DNA from: Cupriavidus sp. WKF15
Lineage (GTDB): Bacteria > Pseudomonadota > Gammaproteobacteria > Burkholderiales > Burkholderiaceae
Direction: 5' to 3'
Assembly (NCBI RefSeq): GCF_029278605.1
Contig: NZ_CP119572.1
Location: 1,116,001-1,180,000 of the forward strand
DNA: 64,000 bases
The notes under the pieces were generated by a model. The model did no database searches. It had not been told where the DNA came from and worked only from the letters and a program-made list of their open reading frames with translations. The translations under genes were made by a program, and so were the position numbers. This document shows, one piece after another, positions 42,329 through 49,773 of the stretch; positions within the stretch are counted from its first letter, which is position 1; the number at the start of each line of letters is the position of its first letter.

Positions 42329-42862
42329 ATGGAACTCCACATGCAATCGCATCACTATGTACGCTGCCGGCCTGACTGGCGGGCAGCGGTGGTGGCTGGT
42401 CTGATCGCCGGCACGGCATACATGGTGCTCGAACTGTTATCGGCGCGCTTCCTGCTCTACCTGGGTGCCTGGGACACGGTGAAGATGGTGGCGGCCATCA
42501 TCCTGGGTCGGGACGTGTTGGCTTCGCCGGATACTTTCAACTGGACCATTGTGCTAGCTGCGGGGACGGTTCACTATGCACTGGCGATCATCCTGGCCTC
42601 GGCGCTGGCGCTGATCCTGGGCTCGTTTCGCCTGGATTCGAGCATGGGCCTGGCATCCGTCGTCGGCATTGTCTTTGGTGTCGCGGCTTACCTGGTGAAC
42701 TTCTACGCGCTGGGGCGTTATTTCAACTGGTTCCATGACGCGCGAGGCTGGGAAAGCCTGTTTGCGCATGCGCTGTTCGGACTGGTTGCCGCCGACGCCT
42801 ATTGCCATTTCGAGCGGCGCAATGCCGTGGCGAGAGCGCCGCAACCCGGTTCGCCCCCGTGA
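42329..42862 (+). CDS. small integral membrane protein of unknown function, 177 aa
   Basis: I cannot assign a function. The protein has four predicted membrane segments: AAVVAGLIAGTAYMVLELL, WTIVLAAGTVHYALAIILASA, GLASVVGIVFGVAAYLVNFYAL and the C-terminal LFAHALFGLVAADAY. Charged or aromatic loops contain FNWFHDARGWESL. The topology resembles small unknown membrane proteins found in many Burkholderiales, some of which have been misannotated as transporters. The ATG at 42329 follows GGAGGTGG; one in-frame ATG upstream (42311) lacks a site. A perfect terminator follows, so it is transcribed alone. Confidence 0.75.
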   Translation: MELHMQSHHYVRCRPDWRAAVVAGLIAGTAYMVLELLSARFLLYLGAWDTVKMVAAIILGRDVLASPDTFNWTIVLAAGTVHYALAIILASALALILGSFRLDSSMGLASVVGIVFGVAAYLVNFYALGRYFNWFHDARGWESLFAHALFGLVAADAYCHFERRNAVARAPQPGSPP

Positions 42863-42881
42863 TGACTAAGGGCGTGGAAAG

Positions 42882-42920
42882 AAAAAACGGCTTATGTCCT
42901 GCGACATAAGCCGTTTTTTT
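42882..42920. terminator. bidirectional terminator between the membrane protein gene and tRNA-Pro
   Basis: AAAAAACGGCTTATGTC (42882-42898), loop CTGC, and the exact complement (42903-42919) form a 17-bp stem with A-run and T-run ends, serving both convergent units. Confidence 0.92.
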
Positions 42921-42924
42921 GTAC

Positions 42925-43001
42925 TGGTCGGAGCGATAGGATTCGAACCTACGACCCTCTGATCCCAAATCAGATGCGCTACCAGGCTGCGCTACGCTCC
43001 G
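42925..43001 (-). tRNA. tRNA-Pro (anticodon TGG)
   Basis: Complete cloverleaf on the minus strand: acceptor CGGAGCG / CGCTCCG, anticodon stem TCTGA/TCAGA with loop TTTGGGA (anticodon TGG, decoding CCA), T loop GGTTCGAATCC, encoded CCA at 42925-42927, 77 bases in all. Confidence 0.96.
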
Positions 43002-43002
43002 A

Positions 43003-43040
43003 AGCCGGCTATTGTAGCCGGCTCTGCGTGGCGTGGTCAA
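43003..43040 (-). promoter_or_regulatory. promoter of tRNA-Pro with a 9-bp dyad over the -10 box
   Basis: On the minus strand TTGACC (43040-43035), an 18-base spacer and TACAAT (43016-43011) predict a start near 43004, right at the tRNA 5' end. AGCCGGCTA / TAGCCGGCT (43003-43011 and 43015-43023) is a perfect inverted repeat with a 3-base centre that overlaps the -10 box. Confidence 0.65.
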
Positions 43041-43120
43041 TCCATCTTGAAAGGTGTCGTCCGCGGCGCGCCGAAAGCGCCCGAGCGTACGCACCCCGCT
43101 TCGGGCGGGCCAACTGCAGC

Positions 43121-43148
43121 TTGACTTGGATTCGGGCCCGGCGATAAT
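43121..43148 (+). promoter_or_regulatory. probable promoter of the GGDEF gene
   Basis: TTGACT (43121-43126), a 16-base spacer and GATAAT (43143-43148). The transcript would have a leader of about 258 nt to the chosen ATG at 43413, or about 78 nt to an in-frame ATG at 43233. The gap from 43002 to 43412 holds no other gene. Confidence 0.5.
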
Positions 43149-43412
43149 CGCCAGACCGCCGCAGTCCGCCCCGTCGCTGCCGGCAATCGACGGTGATGCA
43201 TCCCTTGTGCGGACTTTCCAGACCATCAAAATATGAAGTGCGCTCCCGTCCGCGGAGAGCGTGCCGGCCGTGCCAGTCCGTTCGCGCTTGCGTTGGCGGC
43301 CGGCGGTCGGGGACCGGTCTGGCGGCACATTGAAAACGACGGTCCCAAAGCAGGACCGACACAGAAAGGCGAGAGTGGCGACGTGCGGGTCGCTGCTTGT
43401 CGCTGGACGGGA

Positions 43413-44651
43413 ATGAAGATGTTTCAGTCGCACATGATTGTGCTCATTGCAGGCCTGTTAGCCCTGCAAATGGCGGTGGTTTGTGCCGTGTTGCGCCGCT
43501 CGCAGGGAATGGAGCTGAGCGGCCTGACTTCGTGGGCGCTCGGCGGCCTCGTGGCCGCGTCAGGGGCCGCCATGCCAGCCGTTGCGGAGTTCGCGGGGTA
43601 TTGGCTGGCCGCCGATGCTGTCGACATGGCTCTGTTCTCTGGCATTTCGCTGATGGTGGTGGGCACGCGGCATTTCGCCGGAAAGCCCGGCCGGGCCTCC
43701 ATGCTGGTGGTTGTGAATCTGGTCCTCGCGGCAGCGATGGCGGGCGGCATCTGGTTGCCGCATATCGGCTGGCTGCAGGCGCTGCGCCCCTGGATGCCAG
43801 CGGCGCTGGGTCTCGGGCAGACGCTGCTGCTGCTGGACCTGGTTCGGAATGCTGTACCGTTGCTCGTGCACAAGCGAGGCACGGGACGGTTCGCTGCTCT
43901 GTCGCTGGTGCTGATTGCGGCGGGGTGTGCCGGGCTGAATGCCTGGAATCTCTCCGGATCCATCGCCCAGCCGGACGTGCCTGGTCCGCTGGCGCAGGAC
44001 GGTTCGCTGGTCGTGCTGAACGTTTTTGCCGTGGTAGGGCTGTCGGTCAGCTTTGCCTTGATGGCGCACGACCGCCTGCGCCGGATGCTCGAGCGCAAGG
44101 CCAACCACGATGACCTGACCGGCCTGCTGGCGCGGGGTGCCTTCTGGCAGCAGCTGGAAGCGGCGAGCGTGCAAGCGGATCGGAGCGGCAAGCCGTTGAC
44201 GGTCGCGTTCGTGGATCTGGATCACTTCAAGGCCATCAACGATGTGTACGGGCACATGGCCGGTGATAGCGTGCTCAGGCATTTCGCGGGTTTGCTGCGC
44301 AAGACGGTAGGTCCGCAAGACATTATTGGCCGGCTCGGCGGCGAGGAATTCGCCATTGCCATGCCTGAGACGACGCTCGAGCGGGGACGCGCGACGAGCC
44401 TGCGCCTGAGCACGACCGTGAGAAACACGCCGTGCCCCTCTGAGCCGGACGCGATTGCCTATACCGTCAGCATCGGCATCGCGCAGCGCGAGCCCACGGA
44501 GGCGGTGGAGAATTTGATGCGCCGTGCCGACCAGGGGCTCTACGACGCCAAGCACGCCGGCCGCAGTTGCGTGTCGCTGCACCGCACCGGCAAGCCGCAG
44601 CATGGCGCCGGCACGGGCGAGTCCGCGCATTGGCGACGCGCGGCATTCTGA
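43413..44651 (+). CDS. membrane-anchored diguanylate cyclase (GGDEF)
   Basis: A 412-residue protein. The N-terminal half has about six to seven membrane segments (from MIVLIAGLLALQMAVVCAV to VVLNVFAVVGLSVSFALMA), a MASE-like sensor region. The GGDEF domain follows (from NHDDLTGLLARGAFWQQLE), with the active-site loop GRLGGEEFAIAMPE, so the GG[DE]EF signature is intact and c-di-GMP synthesis is expected. The RxxD inhibitory site is not at the usual place. Start at 43413 (GGACGGGA before it); an in-frame ATG at 43233 would add 60 residues without a membrane segment. The C-terminal tail is short and basic. Confidence 0.86.
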   Translation: MKMFQSHMIVLIAGLLALQMAVVCAVLRRSQGMELSGLTSWALGGLVAASGAAMPAVAEFAGYWLAADAVDMALFSGISLMVVGTRHFAGKPGRASMLVVVNLVLAAAMAGGIWLPHIGWLQALRPWMPAALGLGQTLLLLDLVRNAVPLLVHKRGTGRFAALSLVLIAAGCAGLNAWNLSGSIAQPDVPGPLAQDGSLVVLNVFAVVGLSVSFALMAHDRLRRMLERKANHDDLTGLLARGAFWQQLEAASVQADRSGKPLTVAFVDLDHFKAINDVYGHMAGDSVLRHFAGLLRKTVGPQDIIGRLGGEEFAIAMPETTLERGRATSLRLSTTVRNTPCPSEPDAIAYTVSIGIAQREPTEAVENLMRRADQGLYDAKHAGRSCVSLHRTGKPQHGAGTGESAHWRRAAF

Positions 44652-44692
44652 TCCGCCAGGCGGCATCGCACTGCGGTAGAATGCTGCCCTTC

Positions 44693-44769
44693 GCGTCCTT
44701 AGCTCAGTTGGATAGAGCACTCGCCTTCTAAGCGAGCGGTCAGAGGTTCGAATCCTCTAGGACGCGCCA
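44693..44769 (+). tRNA. tRNA-Arg (anticodon TCT)
   Basis: Complete cloverleaf: acceptor GCGTCCT / AGGACGC, D arm GCTCAGTTGGATAGAGC, anticodon stem CTCGC/GCGAG with loop CTTCTAA (anticodon TCT, decoding AGA), T arm GGTTCGAATCC, encoded CCA at 44767-44769, 77 bases. TAGAAT at 44677-44682 is a likely -10 box. The gene content changes from core to accessory directly downstream, and tRNA-Arg(TCT) genes are common integration sites. Confidence 0.97.
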
Positions 44770-45475
44770 ATCCAATCAAGGGTTTGCGGGCGTGTGCTAG
44801 CTTGGCGCGCGCACGGCCTAGCGCCGGCGGGCAATCTGCGGGCAATTCTGGCAGGCGGGAAGCGGAGTAGGGTGGGCGGCAGCGGTAGCAGGCGTTCCGG
44901 ACCGGTTCCACTGAGCCCAAAGGTTCCAGCATAGCCGATCCCTGTCGCCGGGCGAGTCGCTAGGCTTTCGCGCCGGACGTGTCGCGCGTACGTTGCCGTC
45001 GACGCCGTCCCGCTGTTAACGTCGCTGGCTTTCCGTCCGAATTGGGCTCTATCGCGACAGGCATGCAGCAAAGGCACATTCAATGTCCTATCACGAGATG
45101 CCGGGCGGAATGCGTGATGGGGGCGGGTCTGGGCCAGACGCGCAGGCCTCTCGCATCCCTTGTTGACGGTACGGGCCTTGGTGGCGCTGTCGTCATGGTT
45201 CGGAAGAATGACGCCTAGCGTTGCGTACGCCAGTGTGTCTGTCATAGCGCGGCGCGTTAGTTTATTGAATTGCAGACGGATTGCTCCGGGCACCGAGGAA
45301 GGGGGGAGAAGGCGTTGCCAGAGGCCCCAGTAGAAATCCGGCGCCCATCCGGATAGCCTACCCGTCAAGCCGCCAGCCGACGCACGGTCCCAGTGCACCT
45401 TGGGCGATGTCGTCACATCTATGGCCCGCGGGGGGCTGAGCCGCAGCACGAACGCTGGGCGTATGCCGCTGCCAA
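44770..45475. other. 706-base gap after tRNA-Arg, no gene seen
   Basis: A minus-strand frame is open over most of this stretch, but it is Arg/Pro/Thr-rich, lacks a start signal and runs into the tRNA, so I regard it as chance. I see no recombinase, no terminal inverted repeat and no second copy of the tRNA 3' end here. It is probably the decayed edge of inserted DNA. Confidence 0.4.
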
Positions 45476-46411
45476 TCAGAGGGCACCACGGGTGTTCACA
45501 TACAGCGAATAGAGTGACTGGCTGCCAGCCATGAACAGTCTGTTGCGATGCCGACCGCCGAAGCAAAGGTTCGCGCAACGTTCGGGTAGTCGGATGCGGC
45601 CGATGCGCTCCCCTTGCGGCGAGAAGACCATTACGCCGTCTAGCTCGGGATCGCCCATGCCCCAGCCGCACCAGAGATTGCCATCTTCGTCGCAGCGCAG
45701 CCCATCGGGGATGCCCGGGCCACAGTCAATCAGCGCTCGCTGGTGGTTTAGGCGCGAGCCGTCGTCAACCACGTCGTAAACAACGATGTTGCGATAGGGC
45801 GTTGCGCGACTTTGCACGACGTAGAGTTGCTTCTCATCGGGGGAAAACGCCAAACCGTTTGGTGAGAGAAGGTCGTCGGCGGCTACAGAAAGCCGGCCTG
45901 AGCGTGTATCTAGGCGGTAAAGGTACGTTGGCAATTCGGGCTCGGCGCGGTTGCCTTCGTAGTCGCTCGAAATACCGAAAGCGGGGTCGGTGAACCAGAT
46001 CGTGCCGTCGGACTTCACCACTACATCATTGGGCGAGTTGAGCGGCTTTCCTTCATAGGAATCGGCCAATACCGTGATCGAGCCGTTGTGTTCGGTGCGC
46101 GTGACGCGCCGCGTGCCGTGCTCGCAACTTACCAGGCGGCCCTGGCGGTCGCGCGCGTTGCCATTTGCGAAGTTTGATGGGGAGCGAAAGACGCTGACTG
46201 CGTCAGACTGCTCATCCCAGCGCATGATCCGGTTGTTTGGGATATCGCTGAACAATAGGCAGCGATGGTCACCAAACCAGACCGGCCCCTCGGTGAAGCG
46301 AAAGCCGGTGGCCAGGCGCTCTACTGCTGCCAGCACTATGCGATAGCGTTCGAAGCTCGGGTGCAGCACCTGTACTGCAGGATCGGGATAGCCGACATGG
46401 GGTTCCCACAT
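45476..46411 (-). CDS. SMP-30/gluconolactonase family protein (sugar lactonase)
   Basis: A 311-residue six-bladed beta-propeller of the SMP-30/LRE family that hydrolyses aldonolactones. The metal-binding residues are in the usual places: Glu in FRFTEGPVWF, Asn in LNSPNDVVVKSDGTIWFTDPAFG, Asn in DDLLSPNGLAFSPDEKQLYV and Asp in GIPDGLRCDEDGNLW. Its partners are an SDR dehydrogenase and an HpcH/HpaI-type aldolase, which fits oxidative sugar breakdown (sugar to lactone to acid to aldol cleavage). AGGAG lies ten bases before the ATG. Last gene of the SDR-IclR-lactonase unit. Confidence 0.86.
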   Translation of the reverse strand: MWEPHVGYPDPAVQVLHPSFERYRIVLAAVERLATGFRFTEGPVWFGDHRCLLFSDIPNNRIMRWDEQSDAVSVFRSPSNFANGNARDRQGRLVSCEHGTRRVTRTEHNGSITVLADSYEGKPLNSPNDVVVKSDGTIWFTDPAFGISSDYEGNRAEPELPTYLYRLDTRSGRLSVAADDLLSPNGLAFSPDEKQLYVVQSRATPYRNIVVYDVVDDGSRLNHQRALIDCGPGIPDGLRCDEDGNLWCGWGMGDPELDGVMVFSPQGERIGRIRLPERCANLCFGGRHRNRLFMAGSQSLYSLYVNTRGAL

Positions 46412-46435
46412 GAGAGTGTTTCTCCTCGCGAAAAA

Positions 46436-47317
46436 TCAGCGCTGTAGCGGGGCGGCGCAGAAGCGGACAAATTGAGCAAGTTCGTCAGCGATGGCTCGGG
46501 CACGCGGCACCCCGGAGGCTACAAGTTCGGCAACCGACATGCGATCGGCGTCGACGGTGAGGCTTACGCCGGCCACCGGCGCGCCCTGTGCGTCGAACAC
46601 CGGTACGGCAACCGTGCGCAAGCCGTAGGCGTTCTCGCCATCCGAGACGGCATACCCTTGCTTGCGCACTTGGTGCAAGCGTTTGAGCAGAGCATCGACG
46701 TCCGTCAGCGTCCGCTCGGACAGCTTGACGCGCTCCGTACTTTCCAGTAGTTGCACTTGCTCGTGCTCGGGTAGCCAAGCGAGCATGGCATGCCCCAGCG
46801 CCGCACCATAGGCGCGAACGCGGCTACCCGGCCGGCGGTCTACGTTGCGGCGGGCGAGGCCGTTGTCGGCGCGTTGCAGGAAGACGACGTCTGCTCCGTC
46901 AAGCATGCCAAGCGAAGCGGCGTCCGCGGCGTCGGGCACGCATGCCTGGAGCAATGGCGCCGCGTGCGACCAGAGGTCCTGCGACGACAGGGTCTGGTAG
47001 CCTAGCTCCAGGCACTTCAGCCCGAGGCGAAAGCGGCGCACATCGACCGGCACTAGGTACCCAAGCGCGAGCAAGGTGTGGATCAGGCGGAATGTTGTGC
47101 CGCGGTCCATCCCGGTGGCGGAGGCAAGTTCACTCACCGTCATGGCTGGCATCTCTGGTGTAAAGGCGTGTAGCACGCTGAATGCCTTCATCACCGAGTT
47201 GACGACGTTCTTCGGATTGCTTGCCGGCGACGGCGCAGCAGTGTGGTCCCGCGTCGCGGTTGCCTTGGCAACAGTCCTCTTTGTCGCAGTTTTGCGCACT
47301 TCGCTGGCTTTATTCAT
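46436..47317 (-). CDS. IclR-family transcriptional regulator
   Basis: A 293-residue regulator. After a basic, Ala/Thr/Lys-rich extension of about 40 residues (unusually long for the family), the winged HTH reads VMKAFSVLHAFTPEMPAMTVSELASATGMDRGTTFRLIHTLLALGYL. The effector domain follows with LGMLDGADVVFLQRADN and the PcaR/PcaU-like GYAVSDGENAYGLRTVAVPVFDAQGAPVAGVSL. A GTG at 47332 that overlaps the SDR stop (GTGA) is an alternative start. It is co-transcribed between the SDR and the lactonase and most likely binds the paired repeats at 48139-48293. Confidence 0.88.
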   Translation of the reverse strand: MNKASEVRKTATKRTVAKATATRDHTAAPSPASNPKNVVNSVMKAFSVLHAFTPEMPAMTVSELASATGMDRGTTFRLIHTLLALGYLVPVDVRRFRLGLKCLELGYQTLSSQDLWSHAAPLLQACVPDAADAASLGMLDGADVVFLQRADNGLARRNVDRRPGSRVRAYGAALGHAMLAWLPEHEQVQLLESTERVKLSERTLTDVDALLKRLHQVRKQGYAVSDGENAYGLRTVAVPVFDAQGAPVAGVSLTVDADRMSVAELVASGVPRARAIADELAQFVRFCAAPLQR

Positions 47318-47328
47318 GGGCAATGCTT

Positions 47329-48096
47329 TCACGAGCTGAAAAGCCTCAGGGAGGACAGACCACCGTCGAGCGTCAACACCGTGCCCACTGTGGATCGAGC
47401 GCCCGGATGGGCAAGGTAGAGAACCGCCTCGGCCACTTCCTCGGCGCTCAGCATGAAACCTGTCGGCTGTCGATGGTGGTAGATCTGCTCTTGTGCGGCC
47501 GGGTCGGGCGCCTGGGCGATCAGCGTCCGGATGAACGGTGTGTCCACGGTGCCCGGGCTCACGGCATTGACACGGATGCCTTCATGGAGGAGATCGGCCG
47601 CCATGGCACGCGTCATCGACTCAATTGCGCCCTTGGTGGCGGAGTACGCGACGCGCCTGCGCAGTCCGGTGCTAGCTGTGCATGACGACATATTGACAAT
47701 TGACGCGTGGCGTGACCGGCGCAGGAAGGGAAGGGCTGCGCGTGTGGTGCGCACGTAGCCGAGCACGTTGAGGTCGAACAGCCGCTGCCAGTCGGAAAGC
47801 GGCCCGTCCTCGACAGTAGCCGGGTAGCTAACTCCGGCGTTGTTGACAAGGATGTCGATGCGGCCGTGGGACGCGCCGAAACCGCCTATGGCTTGCGCTA
47901 CCGCTGCGTCGTCCGTCACATCGGCGGAAAGAGCGGTCACTCCGTGTGGAACTTCACCGGTATCGCGGTCCAGTATGGCGACGCGCGCAGCGCGTGCCAA
48001 CAAAGCTTCGGCCACCGCGCGGCCTATGCCGGCGCCGCCGCCTGTGACCACAGCCACCAGTCCTTCAAATGCAGAATCCATTGCGCGGTTGTGCAT
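47329..48096 (-). CDS. short-chain dehydrogenase/reductase
   Basis: A 255-residue classical SDR: VTGGGAGIG at the N-terminus, a conserved acidic residue after strand 2 (AILDRD) indicating NAD preference, NNAG, catalytic Ser in NMSSCTAS and Tyr-Lys in AYSATKGAIE, and the C-terminal GTVLTLDGGLSS. In its context (lactonase, aldolase) it would oxidise a sugar to the lactone. The start at 48096 has GGAG about ten bases upstream; an ATG at 48081 is a weaker choice. First gene of the minus-strand unit, divergent from the aldolase. Confidence 0.87.
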   Translation of the reverse strand: MHNRAMDSAFEGLVAVVTGGGAGIGRAVAEALLARAARVAILDRDTGEVPHGVTALSADVTDDAAVAQAIGGFGASHGRIDILVNNAGVSYPATVEDGPLSDWQRLFDLNVLGYVRTTRAALPFLRRSRHASIVNMSSCTASTGLRRRVAYSATKGAIESMTRAMAADLLHEGIRVNAVSPGTVDTPFIRTLIAQAPDPAAQEQIYHHRQPTGFMLSAEEVAEAVLYLAHPGARSTVGTVLTLDGGLSSLRLFSS

Positions 48097-48138
48097 CCCG
48101 TTTCAACTCCGACGCCAACTGACTGCGGCTGCGCGAAA

Positions 48139-48293
48139 TCGGAATGCGAACATTTGTTGTGAACAAGACAATGATCGTCGCAGCGCGGCTCGCCGTCTGC
48201 CCCGGGTAAACCCCGTCCGTACTTCGCCTTGACTTGGTCGTGTACATCATCGAACAATACCTGCACAAACGACAACAAATGTTCGTATTCCGA
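48139..48293. promoter_or_regulatory. divergent promoter region with a 22-bp inverted-repeat operator pair
   Basis: A 22-base element at 48139-48160 recurs in inverted orientation at 48272-48293 with one mismatch; the exact shared core is CGAACATTTGTTGT and its complement. The inner ends are 111 bases apart. One copy is 43 bases before the SDR start, the other 17 bases before the aldolase start. TTGACT (48229-48234) and AACAAT (48253-48258, 18-base spacer) could drive the aldolase, placing its operator just downstream of the start point. The IclR regulator of this cluster is the obvious candidate to bind. Confidence 0.75.
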
Positions 48294-48309
48294 TCAAATT
48301 AAATTTACC

Positions 48310-49074
48310 ATGAAGACACCTTCCAATCGATTTAAGCGACTATTACGCCAACGTCAGCAGATCGGCATGTTCTCAACGCTCGGCAGCTCCATGCTCGCTG
48401 AATTGCTAGGGGGCTGCGGGTTCGACTGGATCTTGCTTGACACTGAGCATTCGCCCAACGATATGCCGGAAGTGATCGCGCAATTACAGGCGATGTCGGC
48501 TTTCGAAGTTAGTCCCATCGTGCGTCCCGCGTGGTCGGATATGGTGCTGGTGAAGCGCTATCTCGATGCGGGAGCGCAAACGCTGCTCTTTCCTTGCATC
48601 CAGTCCGCGGCAGAAGCCGCCACTGCGGTGGGCTATACGCGCTATCCGCCACGCGGTGTGCGTGGAGTGTCAGGCAGCACGCGCGCCGCAGCTTATGGGC
48701 TAAATCCCGACTACCTGCGCAGCGCCGAAGAAGAGTTGTGTGTCATCGTGCAGATCGAAACTGTCGAGGGGCTCGAGAACCTGGAAGCCATTGCTGCGGT
48801 CGACGGCGTCGATGCCGTATTCATCGGACCAGCCGATCTCGCGGCCTCGATGGGGCATCTGGGTAATGGCCAGCACCCGATAGTACAAGCAGCCGTCGAT
48901 GATGCTTTCCGGCGCCTACGCGCGATAGAAAAGCCGGCCGGCTACCTTACCCTGAACGAAAGCGAAGCTGAGCGCCGCATCGCCGATGGCGTGGACTTCG
49001 TTGGCGTGGCCACCGACACCTCGATCATCACGCGCGCCGCGACCGCTCTGGTCAAGCGCATGACTAAGCAGTGA
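48310..49074 (+). CDS. HpcH/HpaI-type class II 2-keto acid aldolase
   Basis: A 254-residue TIM-barrel aldolase, similar in layout to 2-dehydro-3-deoxyglucarate or rhamnonate aldolases that split a 2-keto-3-deoxy acid to pyruvate and an aldehyde. Motifs are GCGFDWILLDTEHSPND with the catalytic His, YLDAGAQTLLFPCIQSAAEA, RYPPRGVRGVSGS, the metal-ligand Glu in VIVQIETVEGLENLEAIAAVDGVDAVFIGPADLAASMG with the metal-ligand Asp in GPADL. It is of the HpaI group, not the CitE group. The ATG at 48310 lies right after the operator. It is divergent from the SDR and six bases before the next gene. Confidence 0.88.
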   Translation: MKTPSNRFKRLLRQRQQIGMFSTLGSSMLAELLGGCGFDWILLDTEHSPNDMPEVIAQLQAMSAFEVSPIVRPAWSDMVLVKRYLDAGAQTLLFPCIQSAAEAATAVGYTRYPPRGVRGVSGSTRAAAYGLNPDYLRSAEEELCVIVQIETVEGLENLEAIAAVDGVDAVFIGPADLAASMGHLGNGQHPIVQAAVDDAFRRLRAIEKPAGYLTLNESEAERRIADGVDFVGVATDTSIITRAATALVKRMTKQ

Positions 49075-49080
49075 GGCGCG

Positions 49081-49743
49081 ATGGCTGCACGGATCGCCTT
49101 TGTCCACACCGTTGGCTTTCTCGTTGACGAGTTCAAGCGCTTGATGCGGGCGCAACTGCCTGACATTGATTGCTTTCATATCCTCAATGAGAGCTTATTG
49201 CAGGACTTGCTGCGCGGCAGTGAGCCTACTTTGATTCACCGCCGTGTCGTCAGCCAAGTGCATCTGGCAATCGACGCCGGCGCTGATCTGGTTGTGATGA
49301 CCTGTTCCTCTACCTCACCCGCTATTGATATCGCGCGTCAGACGGCGAATCGGCCGATACTCAAGATCGACGATCCAATGGCCGCCGAAGCCGTCAACTG
49401 CGGCCCGCGTATCGGCCTGCTCTGTACGGCAACGAGTACGGTGGCCCCTAGCACCTCACTGCTACTTGCACATGCCGAACTGCAGGGCCGAACGGTCGCG
49501 ATTCATCCGCACGTCAATGCCGATGCGTACAGGGCGCTCATGGCGGGCGACCGTGCCACGCACGATGTCTTAGTGCATGATGCCGCCGTCAGGCTATCCC
49601 AGGATGTCGACGTCCTGGTGCTGGCCCAAGCGTCTCTAGCCCCTTTGCGGGACAGCCTGGCCGCTGAATTGGACTGCCCCGTGCTTTCCAGCCCGCCTTT
49701 GTTGATGCGAGAACTTACTCGTCACCTGGCCCTGCTCGCGTAG
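49081..49743 (+). CDS. Asp/Glu racemase-superfamily protein lacking the second catalytic Cys
   Basis: A 220-residue protein with the Asp/Glu/hydantoin racemase fold. The first catalytic site is present (VVMTCSSTSPAIDIAR), but where racemases have the second Cys the sequence is VLVLAQASLAPL, so a two-base racemase reaction is unlikely. One-Cys members of this superfamily include decarboxylases and isomerases such as maleate isomerase-like and arylmalonate decarboxylase-like enzymes, but I cannot choose among these. It starts six bases after the aldolase stop and is surely co-transcribed with it. Confidence 0.78.
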   Translation: MAARIAFVHTVGFLVDEFKRLMRAQLPDIDCFHILNESLLQDLLRGSEPTLIHRRVVSQVHLAIDAGADLVVMTCSSTSPAIDIARQTANRPILKIDDPMAAEAVNCGPRIGLLCTATSTVAPSTSLLLAHAELQGRTVAIHPHVNADAYRALMAGDRATHDVLVHDAAVRLSQDVDVLVLAQASLAPLRDSLAAELDCPVLSSPPLLMRELTRHLALLA

Positions 49744-49773
49744 CGTAGGCGACAATATTCGTAGGAGACAACC

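Noticed and set aside
44757..45671. 304-codon minus-strand frame after tRNA-Arg
   Set aside because: It runs from the lactonase end into the tRNA, has biased Arg/Pro/Thr content and no ribosome binding site.
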